A stretch of 64,000 bases of DNA from Thiohalomonas sp963783235 (GCA_963783235.1 CAWAMN010000002.1:930001-994000); one strand, 5' to 3'; counted from the first letter of the stretch, positions 35,997-45,311 are shown. The notes: a model not told the origin generated them from the letters alone. A program made the numbers and translations.

Positions 35997-36362
35997 TCAG
36001 GCGCCAAGAGCGGCGTTCACCTTCTCCACCAGTTCCTCTTCGGCAACCGGCTTGGTCAGATAATCCCTGGCACCCTGACGCAGACCCCAGACCCGATCCG
36101 TCTCCTGGTCCTTGCTGGTCACCATGATGATGGGGATTTCTGCAAGTTCCGGATCCTTACTAATCTTGCGGGTCGCCTGGAAACCATTCATCCCCGGCAT
36201 GACAACGTCCATAAGGATGAGGTCCGGCTTCAGCTCCTTGGCCTTGCTGATGCCCTCCTCGCCATCGCCGGCAGTTTCGATAATATGCCCGAGCTTCTCC
36301 AGAACGGAACGCGCGACGTGAATTTCCGTCGGCGAATCATCGACAATGAGGATCTGCGCCAT
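35997..36362 (-). CDS. pilH: PilH, CheY-like response regulator
   Basis: 121 residues, a single receiver domain. The acidic pair is in ILIVDDSPTE; the phospho-acceptor Asp lies in LILMDVVMPGMNG, Thr/Ser in IIMVTSKDQ, and Lys in LTKPVAEEE. There is no output domain. In Pseudomonas PilH acts on pilus retraction and as a phosphate sink. The ATG is at 36362. It lies between pilG and pilI. Confidence 0.95.
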   Translation of the reverse strand: MAQILIVDDSPTEIHVARSVLEKLGHIIETAGDGEEGISKAKELKPDLILMDVVMPGMNGFQATRKISKDPELAEIPIIMVTSKDQETDRVWGLRQGARDYLTKPVAEEELVEKVNAALGA

Positions 36363-36427
36363 AACTGTTCTCCCCTTTTTTTGTTAGGCGATTTGGCGGA
36401 TGCCGCCTTTTAACACCCGAACCATCA

Positions 36428-36838
36428 TCAGTCCAGGTTGGGCACGTGCTCTTTAATGGCACCAAGGAGTTCTTCCTTGGTGAAGGGCTTGGTCAGGTAT
36501 TTTTCCGACCCCACGATTCGTCCCCGGGCCCGATCGAACAGCCCATCCTTACTGGAGAGCATGATCACCGGGGTCTTCTTGAACTTCTGGTTGTGCTTGA
36601 TGAGCGCGCAGGTCTGGTAACCATCGAGGCGCGGCATCATTATATCCACAAAGATAATATCGGGCTGATGATCGGCTATCTTGGCCAAGGCTTCAAAGCC
36701 GTCGTTCGCCGTAAAAACGGTGCAGCCCTCTTTTTTGAGAAGACTTTCAGCCGTGCGCCGAATGGTCTTGCTGTCGTCAATGACCATAACCTTGATTTGG
36801 CACGCTGTCCCACTCTGAGCTGCTGCTTCCCCTGACAC
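36428..36838 (-). CDS. pilG: PilG, CheY-like response regulator
   Basis: About 136 residues, a single receiver: VMVIDDSKTIRRTAESLLKK, phospho-Asp in IIFVDIMMPRLDGYQTCALI, MLSSKDGLFDRARGRIVGS and LTKPFTKEELL. It is almost identical in motif layout to P. aeruginosa PilG, which activates pilus extension through PilB/FimX. The GTG at 36838 has a G-rich ribosome site and gives the family length (135 in Pseudomonas); a GTG at 36859 is the alternative. It is the first gene of the minus-strand pil-chp run. Confidence 0.95.
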   Translation of the reverse strand: MSGEAAAQSGTACQIKVMVIDDSKTIRRTAESLLKKEGCTVFTANDGFEALAKIADHQPDIIFVDIMMPRLDGYQTCALIKHNQKFKKTPVIMLSSKDGLFDRARGRIVGSEKYLTKPFTKEELLGAIKEHVPNLD

Positions 36839-37071
36839 GGTTCCCCCCAGGTCAACCACTATATCGTTGCGGCGGACTTCATCCTATCGGAACAGGCCCA
36901 CCTTGAACAGATTCGAAAAACACGCCGGTCGTACTTGGCATGATCCACTTCACGCCGACATAATTCATACTTGCGAGGTACCGCCTCGTACCCGCTAATT
37001 ACCCCCTGCAGGCCCTTTGCTGCTAAAATCCGACCAATTCATTCAATTACTTAAGAGCCCATTTACAAAGA

Positions 37072-38383
37072 ATGATTGTAAATCAATTGGAAGCCGTTCC
37101 GCACCTGACAACCGCCCCGACCGGTCCGCTTCTTCTGCTCGAGTCGCACCTTTTGGAGAATCAGCCGCGGATCGAATCCTGGTTTCGCAGTCAATTCCTG
37201 AGTACGCCGGTCCCTTTCTATGCCTCCGTGGACCTGCGCAATGCGGGCTTCAAACTGGCTCCGGTGGATACCAACCTCTTCCCGGCCGGCTTCAACAACC
37301 TTAGTTCGGCCTTCGAGGGGCTGTGCATCCAGGCCATCCAGTCGGCGATGGAGCGGATTTACCCCTCCGCGACACGGATGTTGCTGATTCCCGAAAGCCA
37401 TACCCGAAATCTCTACTACCTGGAGAGCCTGGCGACCCTGCAGGACCTCATTGGCAAGGCCGGTTTCGAGGTACGGCTCGGCTCGCTGCTCCCCGAATCT
37501 TGAAGAACCTCAGACCATCGAACTCCCGTCGGGTCGCAAGGTGTATCTGGAGCCGCTACGCCGGGAGGGCGACAAGGTCGGCGTCGAGAACTTTTTCCCC
37601 TGTGTGGTGCTGCTCAACAACGACCTCTCCGGGGGACGCCCGCCCATTCTGGAAGATCTTGAGCAGCCGCTGATTCCGCCCCTGGAACTTGGCTGGTCCA
37701 ATCGAATGAAGTCGGAGCATTTCGGCCACTACCGCAAGGTGGCCGATGAGTTCGCCGAACTGGTGGACATCGACCCCTGGCTGATCGACCCGCTGTTCCG
37801 CAACTGCGGCGAGATCGATTTCATGAAACGCGAAGGCGAGGATTGCGTGGCCCGAAACGCCGGGGCCCTGCTCAATGCCATACAGAAGAAGTACGACGAA
37901 TACGGGATCGACCAGAAGCCCTACGTGGTCGTGAAGGCCGAATCGGGGACCTACGGAATGGGGATCACCACCCTTCACTCCCCCGAAGAGGTGCATGAGC
38001 TCAACCGCAAACAGCGCACCCGCATGTCCAAGACCAAGGAGGGGCAGTCCGTCTCCCGCGTCATCGTCCAGGAAGGGGTCTATACGTTCGAGACTTGGGG
38101 CGATCCCGAGGCCGTGGCCGAACCGGTGGTCTACATGATTGACCATTTCGTGGTGGGCGGGTTTTACCGTGTCCACACCGGCCGCGGTCGCAATGAAAAT
38201 CTCAATGCGCCCGGCATGCACTTCGAACCGCTGGCGTTTGCCGAGGTCTGCAACAACCCCGACTCCCGCGAGGATCCCGATGCCGGCAAAAACCGCTTCT
38301 ACGCCTACGGTGTCATTGCCCGGCTTGCCCTGCTCGCCGCCGCCCGCGAACTCGCGGAGCATATGGGAGAGGAAGATCAATGA
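37072..38383 (+). CDS. gshA: Glutamate-cysteine ligase (GshA), interrupted by a one-base frameshift
   Basis: Read across two frames, about 436 residues. The first part ends EVRLGSLLPES at a TGA (37501); the second continues LEEPQTIELPSGRKVYLEPL to 38383. Removing one T near 37498-37500 joins them as LLPELEEPQTI. The protein is of the compact proteobacterial GshA type (as in Acidithiobacillus and Xanthomonas-like groups), not the E. coli fold: VVKAESGTYGMGI, MIDHFVVGGFYRVH. It makes gamma-glutamylcysteine and overlaps gshB by 4 bp, which supports function. The start is the ATG at 37072 with only a weak ribosome site. A TTGCGA / GCTAAT pair with 17-bp spacing near 36980 is a possible promoter. 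Confidence 0.9.
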
Positions 38384-39345
38384 CGGTCACTGTCGGGGTG
38401 GTGATGGACCCCATCGGGGCTATTACCTACAAAAAGGACAGCACGCTGGCCATGCTGCTGGCGGCCCAGAGCCGGGGCTGGCAACTGCGTTACATGGAGC
38501 AGCGGGATCTTTCGCTGAGGGACGGCGACGCCTCGGCGCGCATGCGTCCACTTACAGTTTACCCCGATCCGAACCACTGGTATGACCTGGGCGAACCGGA
38601 ACGACGCGCCCCGGGATCGCTGGATGTGATCCTGATGCGCAAGGATCCGCCGTTTGATATGGAGTTTGTCTACACCACCTACCTGCTCGAAAAGGCCGAG
38701 GAGGCGGGCGCGCTGGTGGTGAATCGGGCCGCTTCCCTGCGCGATGCCAACGAAAAGCTCTTTACCGGCTGGTTCCCCCAATGCACCCCGCCGACCCTGG
38801 TCAGCCGTAATGCTGACGAACTGCGCGCCTTCCATGCCGAACAGGGTGCAACGGTTTTTAAACCACTGGGGGCCATGGGCGGCGCTTCCATCTTCAAGGT
38901 GGAGGGGAGCGATACCAACCTCAATGTCATCATCGAGACCCTGACCGGGAACGGGTCGCAGTTCATCATGGCGCAGCGGTTCCTCCCGGAGATCGGTGCC
39001 GGAGACAAGCGCATTCTGCTAATCGACGGCGAACCGGTGCCGTACGCCCTGGCACGCATCCCCGCCGAAGGCGATATTCGCGGCAATCTCGCGGCGGGTG
39101 GTCGCGGCGAAGCCGTGCCGCTGAATGCCCGCGATCGCTGGATCTGCGAGCAGGTGGCGCCGAAGCTTCGGAAGATGGGGCTTCTTTTTGTCGGACTCGA
39201 TGTCATCGGCGACTATCTGACCGAAATCAATGTCACCAGCCCCACCTGCATCCGCGAACTGGATGCCGCCTACGGCCTGGATATCGGTGGCGAGTTGATG
39301 GAGGCCATCGACCGGACGCTGGCGGAGCGGGCGGCTGGAGACTAG
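38380..39345 (+). CDS. gshB: Glutathione synthetase
   Basis: 321 residues, ATP-grasp enzyme: VVMDPIGAITYKKDSTLAML at the N-terminus, VFKPLGAMGGASIF (ATP-grasp loop), GDKRILLIDGEPVPYALAR, and GLDVIGDYLTEINVTSPTC. It adds glycine to gamma-glutamylcysteine. The ATG overlaps the gshA stop (ATGA). In P. aeruginosa gshB also lies beside pilG. Confidence 0.97.
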   Translation: MTVTVGVVMDPIGAITYKKDSTLAMLLAAQSRGWQLRYMEQRDLSLRDGDASARMRPLTVYPDPNHWYDLGEPERRAPGSLDVILMRKDPPFDMEFVYTTYLLEKAEEAGALVVNRAASLRDANEKLFTGWFPQCTPPTLVSRNADELRAFHAEQGATVFKPLGAMGGASIFKVEGSDTNLNVIIETLTGNGSQFIMAQRFLPEIGAGDKRILLIDGEPVPYALARIPAEGDIRGNLAAGGRGEAVPLNARDRWICEQVAPKLRKMGLLFVGLDVIGDYLTEINVTSPTCIRELDAAYGLDIGGELMEAIDRTLAERAAGD

Positions 39346-39422
39346 GGGTCATCATCTTCTCCGCACCAAAAATTCCGACACCACCGCACGACCCGAGACC
39401 CGCTCCCCTGTATAATCGCCCT

Positions 39423-40316
39423 ATGGCCGAGACTCTTCCCCCGCCATCCCACTTCGAAGCCGGTGACGCGGACCGCTTCGGGCTGGCCCTTTTTTTTGCA
39501 GTGGCGTTCCACGCCCTGCTGATCCTGGGCGTGACCTTCGATCTTCAGGATCTGGTCAAGCCGGAACCCCGGCCGCTTTCGCTGGACATCACCCTGGTCC
39601 ACAGCAAAAGCGACAAAGCCCCCGAGAAGGCCGATTACCTGGCACAGGTGGATCAGGAGGGCGGGGGCAACATCAAGGAAAAGGTCAGACCCGCCAGCCC
39701 TTTTCCCAATCGCCGACCCGCACCGGAGAAAGGGGATGCCCGTGATACCCGCGCACCCAGCTCACCGCCGCCCCAGCCGGAGCGCTCCCGGGTAATGACG
39801 GCCCCTGAAAGCCGCATTCAAATGCAATCCGCCGAAAAGGTCCCGCCCAAGGCCCGGCCCGATAAACCGACGGCGGCGGACCTGCTGACTCGAAGCCGGG
39901 AGATCGCGCGAATATCCGCGGATATTCGTCGCCGCCAGCAGGCCTACGCGCAGATGCCGAGGCACAAGTACATATCGGCAAGTACCAAGAAATACGAGCA
40001 CGCGGCGTACGAAGACGCCTGGCGGCTCAAGGTGGAACGCATCGGTAATCTCAATTACCCGGAGGAGGCCAAGCGAAACGGGCTGACCGGCAGTCTGATG
40101 CTGGACGTCGGCATCCGTCCCGACGGCAGCCTCTACACCGTCGAGGTCGTGCACTCGTCAGGCAAGAAAACACTGGATGATGCGGCCGTTCGCATCGTCA
40201 AACTGGCGGCGCCGTTCGCGCCTTTCAGCGAGGCCATGCGCCGCGAAATGGATGTGCTGCACATCATCCGCGTCTGGCAGTTCGAATCAGGAAACCAGTT
40301 CGGTACCCGGCGTTAA
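39423..40316 (+). CDS. TonB-like energy transducer
   Basis: 297 residues. It has one N-terminal membrane helix (GLALFFAVAFHALLILGVTF), a Pro/charge-rich periplasmic linker, and a C-terminal TonB domain (YPEEAKRNGLTGSLMLDVGI, DDAAVRIVKLAAPFAPF). It probably belongs to the TonB3-like group that lies beside gshB and yqgE in Pseudomonas (PA0406), where it affects twitching motility. No exbBD genes are adjacent. The ATG is at 39423. Confidence 0.88.
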   Translation: MAETLPPPSHFEAGDADRFGLALFFAVAFHALLILGVTFDLQDLVKPEPRPLSLDITLVHSKSDKAPEKADYLAQVDQEGGGNIKEKVRPASPFPNRRPAPEKGDARDTRAPSSPPPQPERSRVMTAPESRIQMQSAEKVPPKARPDKPTAADLLTRSREIARISADIRRRQQAYAQMPRHKYISASTKKYEHAAYEDAWRLKVERIGNLNYPEEAKRNGLTGSLMLDVGIRPDGSLYTVEVVHSSGKKTLDDAAVRIVKLAAPFAPFSEAMRREMDVLHIIRVWQFESGNQFGTRR

Positions 40317-40380
40317 CCGCATCTCTCTCCAAGACCGACGATCCGTATACCTCGACACAGAACCGGCGCTTCCCGATACT

Positions 40381-40950
40381 ATGGACATGATCGAAAACTC
40401 CTATCTCGTTAATCACTTCCTGATTGCGATGCCCGGCCTGGCAGACCCGAACTTCTCGCACGCGGTGGCCTATATCTGCGAGCACACGAAAGAGGGCGCC
40501 ATGGGGATCGTGATCAACCGGCCATCGGAACTGACACTCGGCGAAGTGCTTGAGCATATCGGAATCGATCCCAGCCCCCGCGTGGATCTGAGCGCCTCAA
40601 TCTATGAGGGCGGCCCGGTCCAGCCCGAGCACGGGTTTGTTGTCCATGCGCCGGTGGGGGCGTGGGACTCCAGCCTCAAGGTCACCGATGACATCGCCGT
40701 TACCACCTCCCGCGACGTGCTCTCCGCCATCGCTCATGGGGAGGGGCCCAAACGGCACCTGTTTGCTCTCGGTTATGCCGGCTGGGGTGCCGGCCAGTTG
40801 GAGGACGAAATCGCCAACAATGCCTGGTTGAGCGGGCCGGCCGACCCGGCCATTCTGTTCGAAACCGGCCCTGAGCAGCGTTGGACCGCAGCGGCGGCCC
40901 TGCTTGGCGTGGACGTCAATCTGCTCTCCAGCCAGATCGGGCACGCGTGA
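40381..40950 (+). CDS. yqgE: YqgE/AlgH family protein (DUF179)
   Basis: 189 residues: NHFLIAMPGLADPNF, GAMGIVINRPSELTL, IYEGGPVQPEHGFVVH, FALGYAGWGAGQLE. It is a widely conserved cytoplasmic protein of uncertain function (AlgH in Pseudomonas). The start MDMIENSYL at 40381 fits the family. Its stop overlaps the GTG start of ruvX. Confidence 0.93.
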   Translation: MDMIENSYLVNHFLIAMPGLADPNFSHAVAYICEHTKEGAMGIVINRPSELTLGEVLEHIGIDPSPRVDLSASIYEGGPVQPEHGFVVHAPVGAWDSSLKVTDDIAVTTSRDVLSAIAHGEGPKRHLFALGYAGWGAGQLEDEIANNAWLSGPADPAILFETGPEQRWTAAAALLGVDVNLLSSQIGHA

Positions 40951-41387
40951 CCCCCACGGCCGATCGCTCCCAAAGCGGCACCGTACTCGGCTTCGATTAC
41001 GGATTGAGGTTCATTGGCGTGGCCGTGGGTCAGACACTGACCGCCGGTGCCCGAGAGCTGATCACCCTGAGAAGCCGTGACCAAAGGCCCGACTGGGAAG
41101 GCATTTCGCGCCTCATCGAGGAGTGGCGCCCGGTTGCCCTGGTGGTCGGCCTGCCGCTCGACCGGGAGGGCGGAGAACAGGAGTTGACCCATCGCGCCCG
41201 CCGCTTTGGTAATCAATTACGGGGCAGGTACAATCTGCCGGTGTATATGGAGGACGAGCGCTTCACGTCCCTGGAGGCGTCGGGGCTCCTTATGGAGGAG
41301 CACGGCAGCCGCTACCGGAAAGAGGATGTGGATCGGCTTGCCGCCCGAATCATCCTGCAGGCCTGGCTGGACCGACATACCCAATGA
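40947..41387 (+). CDS. ruvX: RuvX/YqgF, putative pre-16S rRNA nuclease / Holliday junction resolvase
   Basis: 146 residues, RNase H-like fold: LGFDYGLRFIGVAVG with the first catalytic Asp, VVGLPLDREGGEQ, and DERFTSLEA with the second acidic site. It has been assigned to 16S rRNA 5' maturation and to recombination. The GTG start overlaps the yqgE stop (GTGA), and the stop overlaps pyrR (ATGA). Confidence 0.94.
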   Translation: MTPTADRSQSGTVLGFDYGLRFIGVAVGQTLTAGARELITLRSRDQRPDWEGISRLIEEWRPVALVVGLPLDREGGEQELTHRARRFGNQLRGRYNLPVYMEDERFTSLEASGLLMEEHGSRYRKEDVDRLAARIILQAWLDRHTQ

Positions 41388-41896
41388 CGACACCGCTGCA
41401 ACATGATCTGGACCGGGTGCTGGCCGGCATGGCGGCCCGTTTGCGCGCGGAGCTGGAGGAGCGCCAGATTACCGCACCGCTGATGATCGGCATTCACACC
41501 GGAGGGGTGTGGGTTGCGCAGCGCCTGCACCGTTTGCTGGGTATCGAGGAGCCGCTGGGGACGCTGGACATCAGTTTCTATCGCGATGATTTCGAGCGCA
41601 TTGGGGTCCATCCGCAGGTCAAACCCTCGAACCTGCCGTTCGAGGTCGACGACCGCCACATCCTCCTGGTCGACGATGTACTTCAGACCGGTCGTACGAT
41701 CCGCGCCGCCATGAACGAAATATTCGATTACGGGCGCCCCGCTTCGGTGCTGCTCACGATCCTGGTTGAACGCAGCGGCCGCGAACTGCCTGTCTGCGCC
41801 GATGTCGCCGGTCTTTCCATGGACCTGAGCCCGAGCGAACAGGTCAAACTCAGCGGACCGGATGACCTGACCCTCAGCCTGAAACAGGTGAAATGA
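41384..41896 (+). CDS. pyrR: PyrR, uracil phosphoribosyltransferase-type pyrimidine protein
   Basis: 170 residues, type I PRTase fold; the PRPP loop ILLVDDVLQTGRTI lies near 93-106. In Gram-positive bacteria PyrR binds pyr leader RNA; in proteobacteria its role is less clear and may be enzymatic. No pyr attenuator leader is possible here because the gene overlaps ruvX by 4 bp. It precedes pyrB with another 4-bp overlap. Confidence 0.94.
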   Translation: MTTPLQHDLDRVLAGMAARLRAELEERQITAPLMIGIHTGGVWVAQRLHRLLGIEEPLGTLDISFYRDDFERIGVHPQVKPSNLPFEVDDRHILLVDDVLQTGRTIRAAMNEIFDYGRPASVLLTILVERSGRELPVCADVAGLSMDLSPSEQVKLSGPDDLTLSLKQVK

Positions 41897-42882
41897 ACAC
41901 GCTGAAGAACCTGCAGTTGGACGCCAATGGCAACCTGCGCCACTTCCTCACCATCGAAGGTCTGAAGCGCCAGACCCTGGTCGACATCCTCGACCTTGCC
42001 GAATCTTTCGCCAACGTCAAAGCCCAGGCGGTGAAAAAGGTGCCGCTACTGCGTGGCAAGACGGTGGTCAATCTCTTCTTCGAGAACAGCACGCGCACCC
42101 GCACCACATTCGAATTGGCCGCCAAGCGCCTCTCCGCAGACGTGCTCAATATCAACATTTCCACCTCCGCCACGTCCAAAGGCGAAAGCCTGCTGGATAT
42201 GCTCCACAACCTGGAGGCGATGCACTGCGATATGTTCGTGGTTCGCCACGCCGACAGCGGTGCGGCCCATTTCATCGCGAAAAACGTGGCCCCGCACATC
42301 TCCGTTATCAACGCCGGTGACGGTCAGCATGCCCACCCGACCCAGGCGATGCTCGATACGTTCACTATCCGCCGCCACAAAGGGGATTTCGGCAACCTGA
42401 GGGTGGCGATCGTCGGGGATATTCTCCACTCGCGGGTGGCCCGTTCGCAGATCCATGCGCTGACAACCCTCGGCGCCGCCGAGGTCCGGGTGATCGGGCC
42501 CAAAACCCTGCTGCCCACGGACCACCGCAGCCTGGGCGTGCACGTCTTCCATGATATGGAGTCGGGTCTGGAGGGTGTCGACGTCGTTATCATGCTGCGC
42601 CTGCAGCGCGAACGCATGGAGGGTGCCCTGCTTCCGAGTGAGCACGAATTTTTCCAGCGTTATGGCCTCACCGCCGAAAAACTGAGGCTGGCCAAGCCGG
42701 ATGCCATCGTCATGCACCCGGGTCCCATCAACCGCGGTGTCGAGATCAGCTCCGAAGTGGCCGATGGCCCGCGCTCGGTGATTCTGGAACAGGTCAGCAA
42801 CGGCATTGCCGTGCGCATGGCGGTGATGGCGATGGCCCTAGGCCGACAGCCCGGCGCGGAAGCGGGCGGAGAGATCATATGA
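41893..42882 (+). CDS. pyrB: Aspartate carbamoyltransferase catalytic subunit
   Basis: 329 residues. The carbamoyl-phosphate site STRTR is at 66-70; HPTQAMLDTFTI near 154 and MLRLQRERM near 236 bind substrate. The N-terminal extension relative to E. coli PyrB is typical of the class that assembles with a pseudo-dihydroorotase as a dodecamer, as in Pseudomonas. That partner is encoded immediately downstream with a 4-bp overlap. Confidence 0.96.
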   Translation: MNTLKNLQLDANGNLRHFLTIEGLKRQTLVDILDLAESFANVKAQAVKKVPLLRGKTVVNLFFENSTRTRTTFELAAKRLSADVLNINISTSATSKGESLLDMLHNLEAMHCDMFVVRHADSGAAHFIAKNVAPHISVINAGDGQHAHPTQAMLDTFTIRRHKGDFGNLRVAIVGDILHSRVARSQIHALTTLGAAEVRVIGPKTLLPTDHRSLGVHVFHDMESGLEGVDVVIMLRLQRERMEGALLPSEHEFFQRYGLTAEKLRLAKPDAIVMHPGPINRGVEISSEVADGPRSVILEQVSNGIAVRMAVMAMALGRQPGAEAGGEII

Positions 42883-44165
42883 GTCAGGCAACCCTCATCC
42901 GCGGCGGGCGTATCATCGACCCCTCGCAGGGCCTGGACAGCGTGACGGACCTGTTTATTCGCGACGGTCGCATTGCCGGCATCGGTGAAGCGCCGCCGGG
43001 TTTCGAGGCAGAGCGTACCCTCGATGCCAAGGGCCGGATCGTCTGCCCCGGCCTGGTCGATCTGCAGGCCCGGTTGCGCGAACCCGGCCAGGAGCACAAG
43101 GGAACCATTGCCAGTGAAACCGCGGCCGCGGCCGCCGGCGGGATCACCACCCTCTGCTGTCCTCCCGACACCGATCCGGTTATCGACAACCCGGCCATTG
43201 CCGAACAGATCCGCTATCGGGCCGGGAAGGCCGGTCTGAGTCGGGTTCTGCCCCTTGGCGCGCTCACGGCGCAACTCGCCGGGGAGCATCTGGCGGAAAT
43301 GCTGGCCCTGAAAGAGAGCGGCTGCATTGCCGTCACCAACGCTTCACGGCCTGTTGCCAACACCCTGGTACTGCGCCGGGCTCTGGAATACGCCGCCACC
43401 CTCGGACTCACGGTTTTCATCAGTAGCGAGGATCCCTGGCTCGGGGGCAGCGGGTGTCTTCATGAGGGGCAGGTCAGTACCCGCCTGGGGCTGCCCGGCA
43501 TCCCCGAGTGCGCCGAGGTCATTGGGGTCTCCCGCGACCTGATCCTGATCGAAAAGACCGGCGTACGCGCCCATTTCAACCGTCTGTCCACGGCGCGCGC
43601 GGTCGAAATGGTGGCAGAGGCCCGGGCACGGGGCCTGCCGGTAACCTGTGATGTCACCGCCCACCAACTCTTTCTGACCGAGATGGACGTAGGGGTATTC
43701 GACAGTCTCTGCCACGTGCGCCCGCCGCTGCGCACGTTCCGGGATCGCGACGGCCTGCGTGCTGCCCTTGCCGACGGCGTTATCACGGCCGTCTGCTCCG
43801 ACCATCAGCCCCACGACCCCGACGCCAAACTGGCACCTTTCGCCGAAACGGAGCCCGGGATCTCCGCCCTTGATACCCTGCTGCCCCTCGTCCTGCGTCT
43901 GGCCGAAGAGAGAGTCTTACCGCTTGGCGAAGCACTGGCCCGACTAACCAGCGGCCCGGCCAGCGTACTCGGCACCGGCCTCGGCACGCTGCAGGCGGGC
44001 CACAGCGCCGATGTGTGCATTTTCGACCCGGAAGATTGGTGGCAAGTGGGGGAAGAGACGCTGGTCAGCCGTGGCAAGAACACACCGCTTATCGGCTGGG
44101 AACTGAAGGGCCGAGTTTCCCAGACACTGCTTGAAGGCCGCATTGTCTTCGAGCGCGGCAAATAA
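42879..44165 (+). CDS. pyrC': Pseudo-dihydroorotase PyrC' (inactive DHOase subunit of ATCase)
   Basis: 428 residues, amidohydrolase fold close to type I dihydroorotase. The metal motif D-x-H-x-H has become DLQAR at 61-65 (Gln 63 and Arg 65 replace both His) within VCPGLVDLQARLREPG. SDHQPHDPDAK is retained near 307. Such PyrC' proteins lack catalysis but are needed to assemble class A ATCase with PyrB. A working dihydroorotase must be encoded elsewhere. It overlaps pyrB by 4 bp. Confidence 0.93.
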   Translation: MSQATLIRGGRIIDPSQGLDSVTDLFIRDGRIAGIGEAPPGFEAERTLDAKGRIVCPGLVDLQARLREPGQEHKGTIASETAAAAAGGITTLCCPPDTDPVIDNPAIAEQIRYRAGKAGLSRVLPLGALTAQLAGEHLAEMLALKESGCIAVTNASRPVANTLVLRRALEYAATLGLTVFISSEDPWLGGSGCLHEGQVSTRLGLPGIPECAEVIGVSRDLILIEKTGVRAHFNRLSTARAVEMVAEARARGLPVTCDVTAHQLFLTEMDVGVFDSLCHVRPPLRTFRDRDGLRAALADGVITAVCSDHQPHDPDAKLAPFAETEPGISALDTLLPLVLRLAEERVLPLGEALARLTSGPASVLGTGLGTLQAGHSADVCIFDPEDWWQVGEETLVSRGKNTPLIGWELKGRVSQTLLEGRIVFERGK

Positions 44166-44254
44166 GAGCATCGCCGTAGAGGCGCACAGCGACGGATGGG
44201 CCCGGCTTCTGAACGCCAAGGCCGCACCTTCGCGATCAATCTGAAAACGGAATC

Positions 44255-45124
44255 ATGACTAAACCGCATCGCGATACCATTTTTCTCGAAGAGGCCGAAA
44301 TCCTGGCCCACGAGCATTACGAAGGTGACCAGCACATCTTGCGCCTGGCGGCACCCAGAATCGCCGCCAGGGCCACGGCCGGCAGCTTTGTGCATCTGAC
44401 CTGCGATGCCAGCCGCCCTCTGCGCCGCCCCATTTCCATCATGCGGACGGACCGGGAGCGTGGCGAGATTCAGCTGCTCTACAAGGCCTTTGGCGAAGGC
44501 ACGCACCTGCTTGCCCGACGACAGAAGGGGGAGACAATCAGCACCCTCGGTCCGATCGGCAACGGCTTCCATGTCGAGAGCGAACGTAAGCGGCCTCTGC
44601 TTATCGGCGGTGGCGTCGGAATTCCGCCCATGGTGTTCCTTGCCGACGAGTTACGACGGCTTGGCGGTTACCAGCCCCTCGTGCTGATGGGCTCGGAAGT
44701 GCCTTTTCCTTTCCGCGAACGTCCCTCACAGATTCTCGTGCCGGGAATGCCGGCCGGGGTGACCGCCGCCATGCCGCTGTTGGAGGATTGGGCGATCGCC
44801 AGTCGACTCTGCAGCCTTCAGGGCTATGCCGGGTGTCATGAAGGCTTCGTCACCGATCTGGCACGCCACTGGCTGGACGTGATGGATGCGGAGCAGCGAG
44901 AGCAGGTGGCCGTTTACGCCTGCGGTCCACACCCGATGCTGGAGGCGGTCGCCGGCGTGGCAAAGGAGTTCGATCTGCCGTGCCAGGTCTCGATGGAGGA
45001 ATTCATGGCGTGTGGCGTCGGCGGATGTGCAGGCTGCACCATCGAGATCGAGACCGACGCGGGCCCGGCCATGAAGCGCGTCTGCGTCGATGGGCCGGTG
45101 TTCGATGGCGAAGCGGTGTTTTAA
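44255..45124 (+). CDS. PyrK-like dihydroorotate dehydrogenase electron-transfer subunit
   Basis: 289 residues of the ferredoxin-reductase type: FAD-binding RRPISIMRTD, NAD-binding LLIGGGVGIPPMVFL, and a C-terminal 2Fe-2S cluster with Cys in CGVGGCAGC and a fourth Cys about 20 residues on (RVCVDGP). In Gram-positive bacteria it pairs with PyrDB; here no pyrD gene adjoins. It starts 89 bp after pyrC' on the same strand, in a pyrimidine context. It could serve another oxidoreductase. Confidence 0.8.
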   Translation: MTKPHRDTIFLEEAEILAHEHYEGDQHILRLAAPRIAARATAGSFVHLTCDASRPLRRPISIMRTDRERGEIQLLYKAFGEGTHLLARRQKGETISTLGPIGNGFHVESERKRPLLIGGGVGIPPMVFLADELRRLGGYQPLVLMGSEVPFPFRERPSQILVPGMPAGVTAAMPLLEDWAIASRLCSLQGYAGCHEGFVTDLARHWLDVMDAEQREQVAVYACGPHPMLEAVAGVAKEFDLPCQVSMEEFMACGVGGCAGCTIEIETDAGPAMKRVCVDGPVFDGEAVF

Positions 45125-45181
45125 CCGCGCTGACGAGAAGAACGCCCGGAAACCTCCGAAGACGATTTTACCGTAGAGTGG

Positions 45182-45221
45182 CAGGGCCTCGCAGAGGCGG
45201 CCCTGACGTGCAGCTTTTTTT
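45182..45221 (+). terminator. Possible terminator after the pyr operon
   Basis: CAGGGCC and GGCCCTG form a 7-bp stem (45183-45206), followed 9 bases later by a run of seven to eight T (45214-45221). The spacing between stem and T-run is longer than usual. Confidence 0.45.
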
Positions 45222-45311
45222 CGAACCCGATGCAGCCTGAGCGGTGCCAGGTCGTCTTGGCGCGGTTCGCCTCCGGCAATGTTGGCAAGGCGCAAAAGCG
45301 CCCGGGATTGA

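Noticed and set aside
40177..40380. N-terminal extension of yqgE into the tonB-like gene
   Set aside because: The family start MDMIENSYL at 40381 fits known YqgE proteins; the extension is the tonB-like coding region in another frame.
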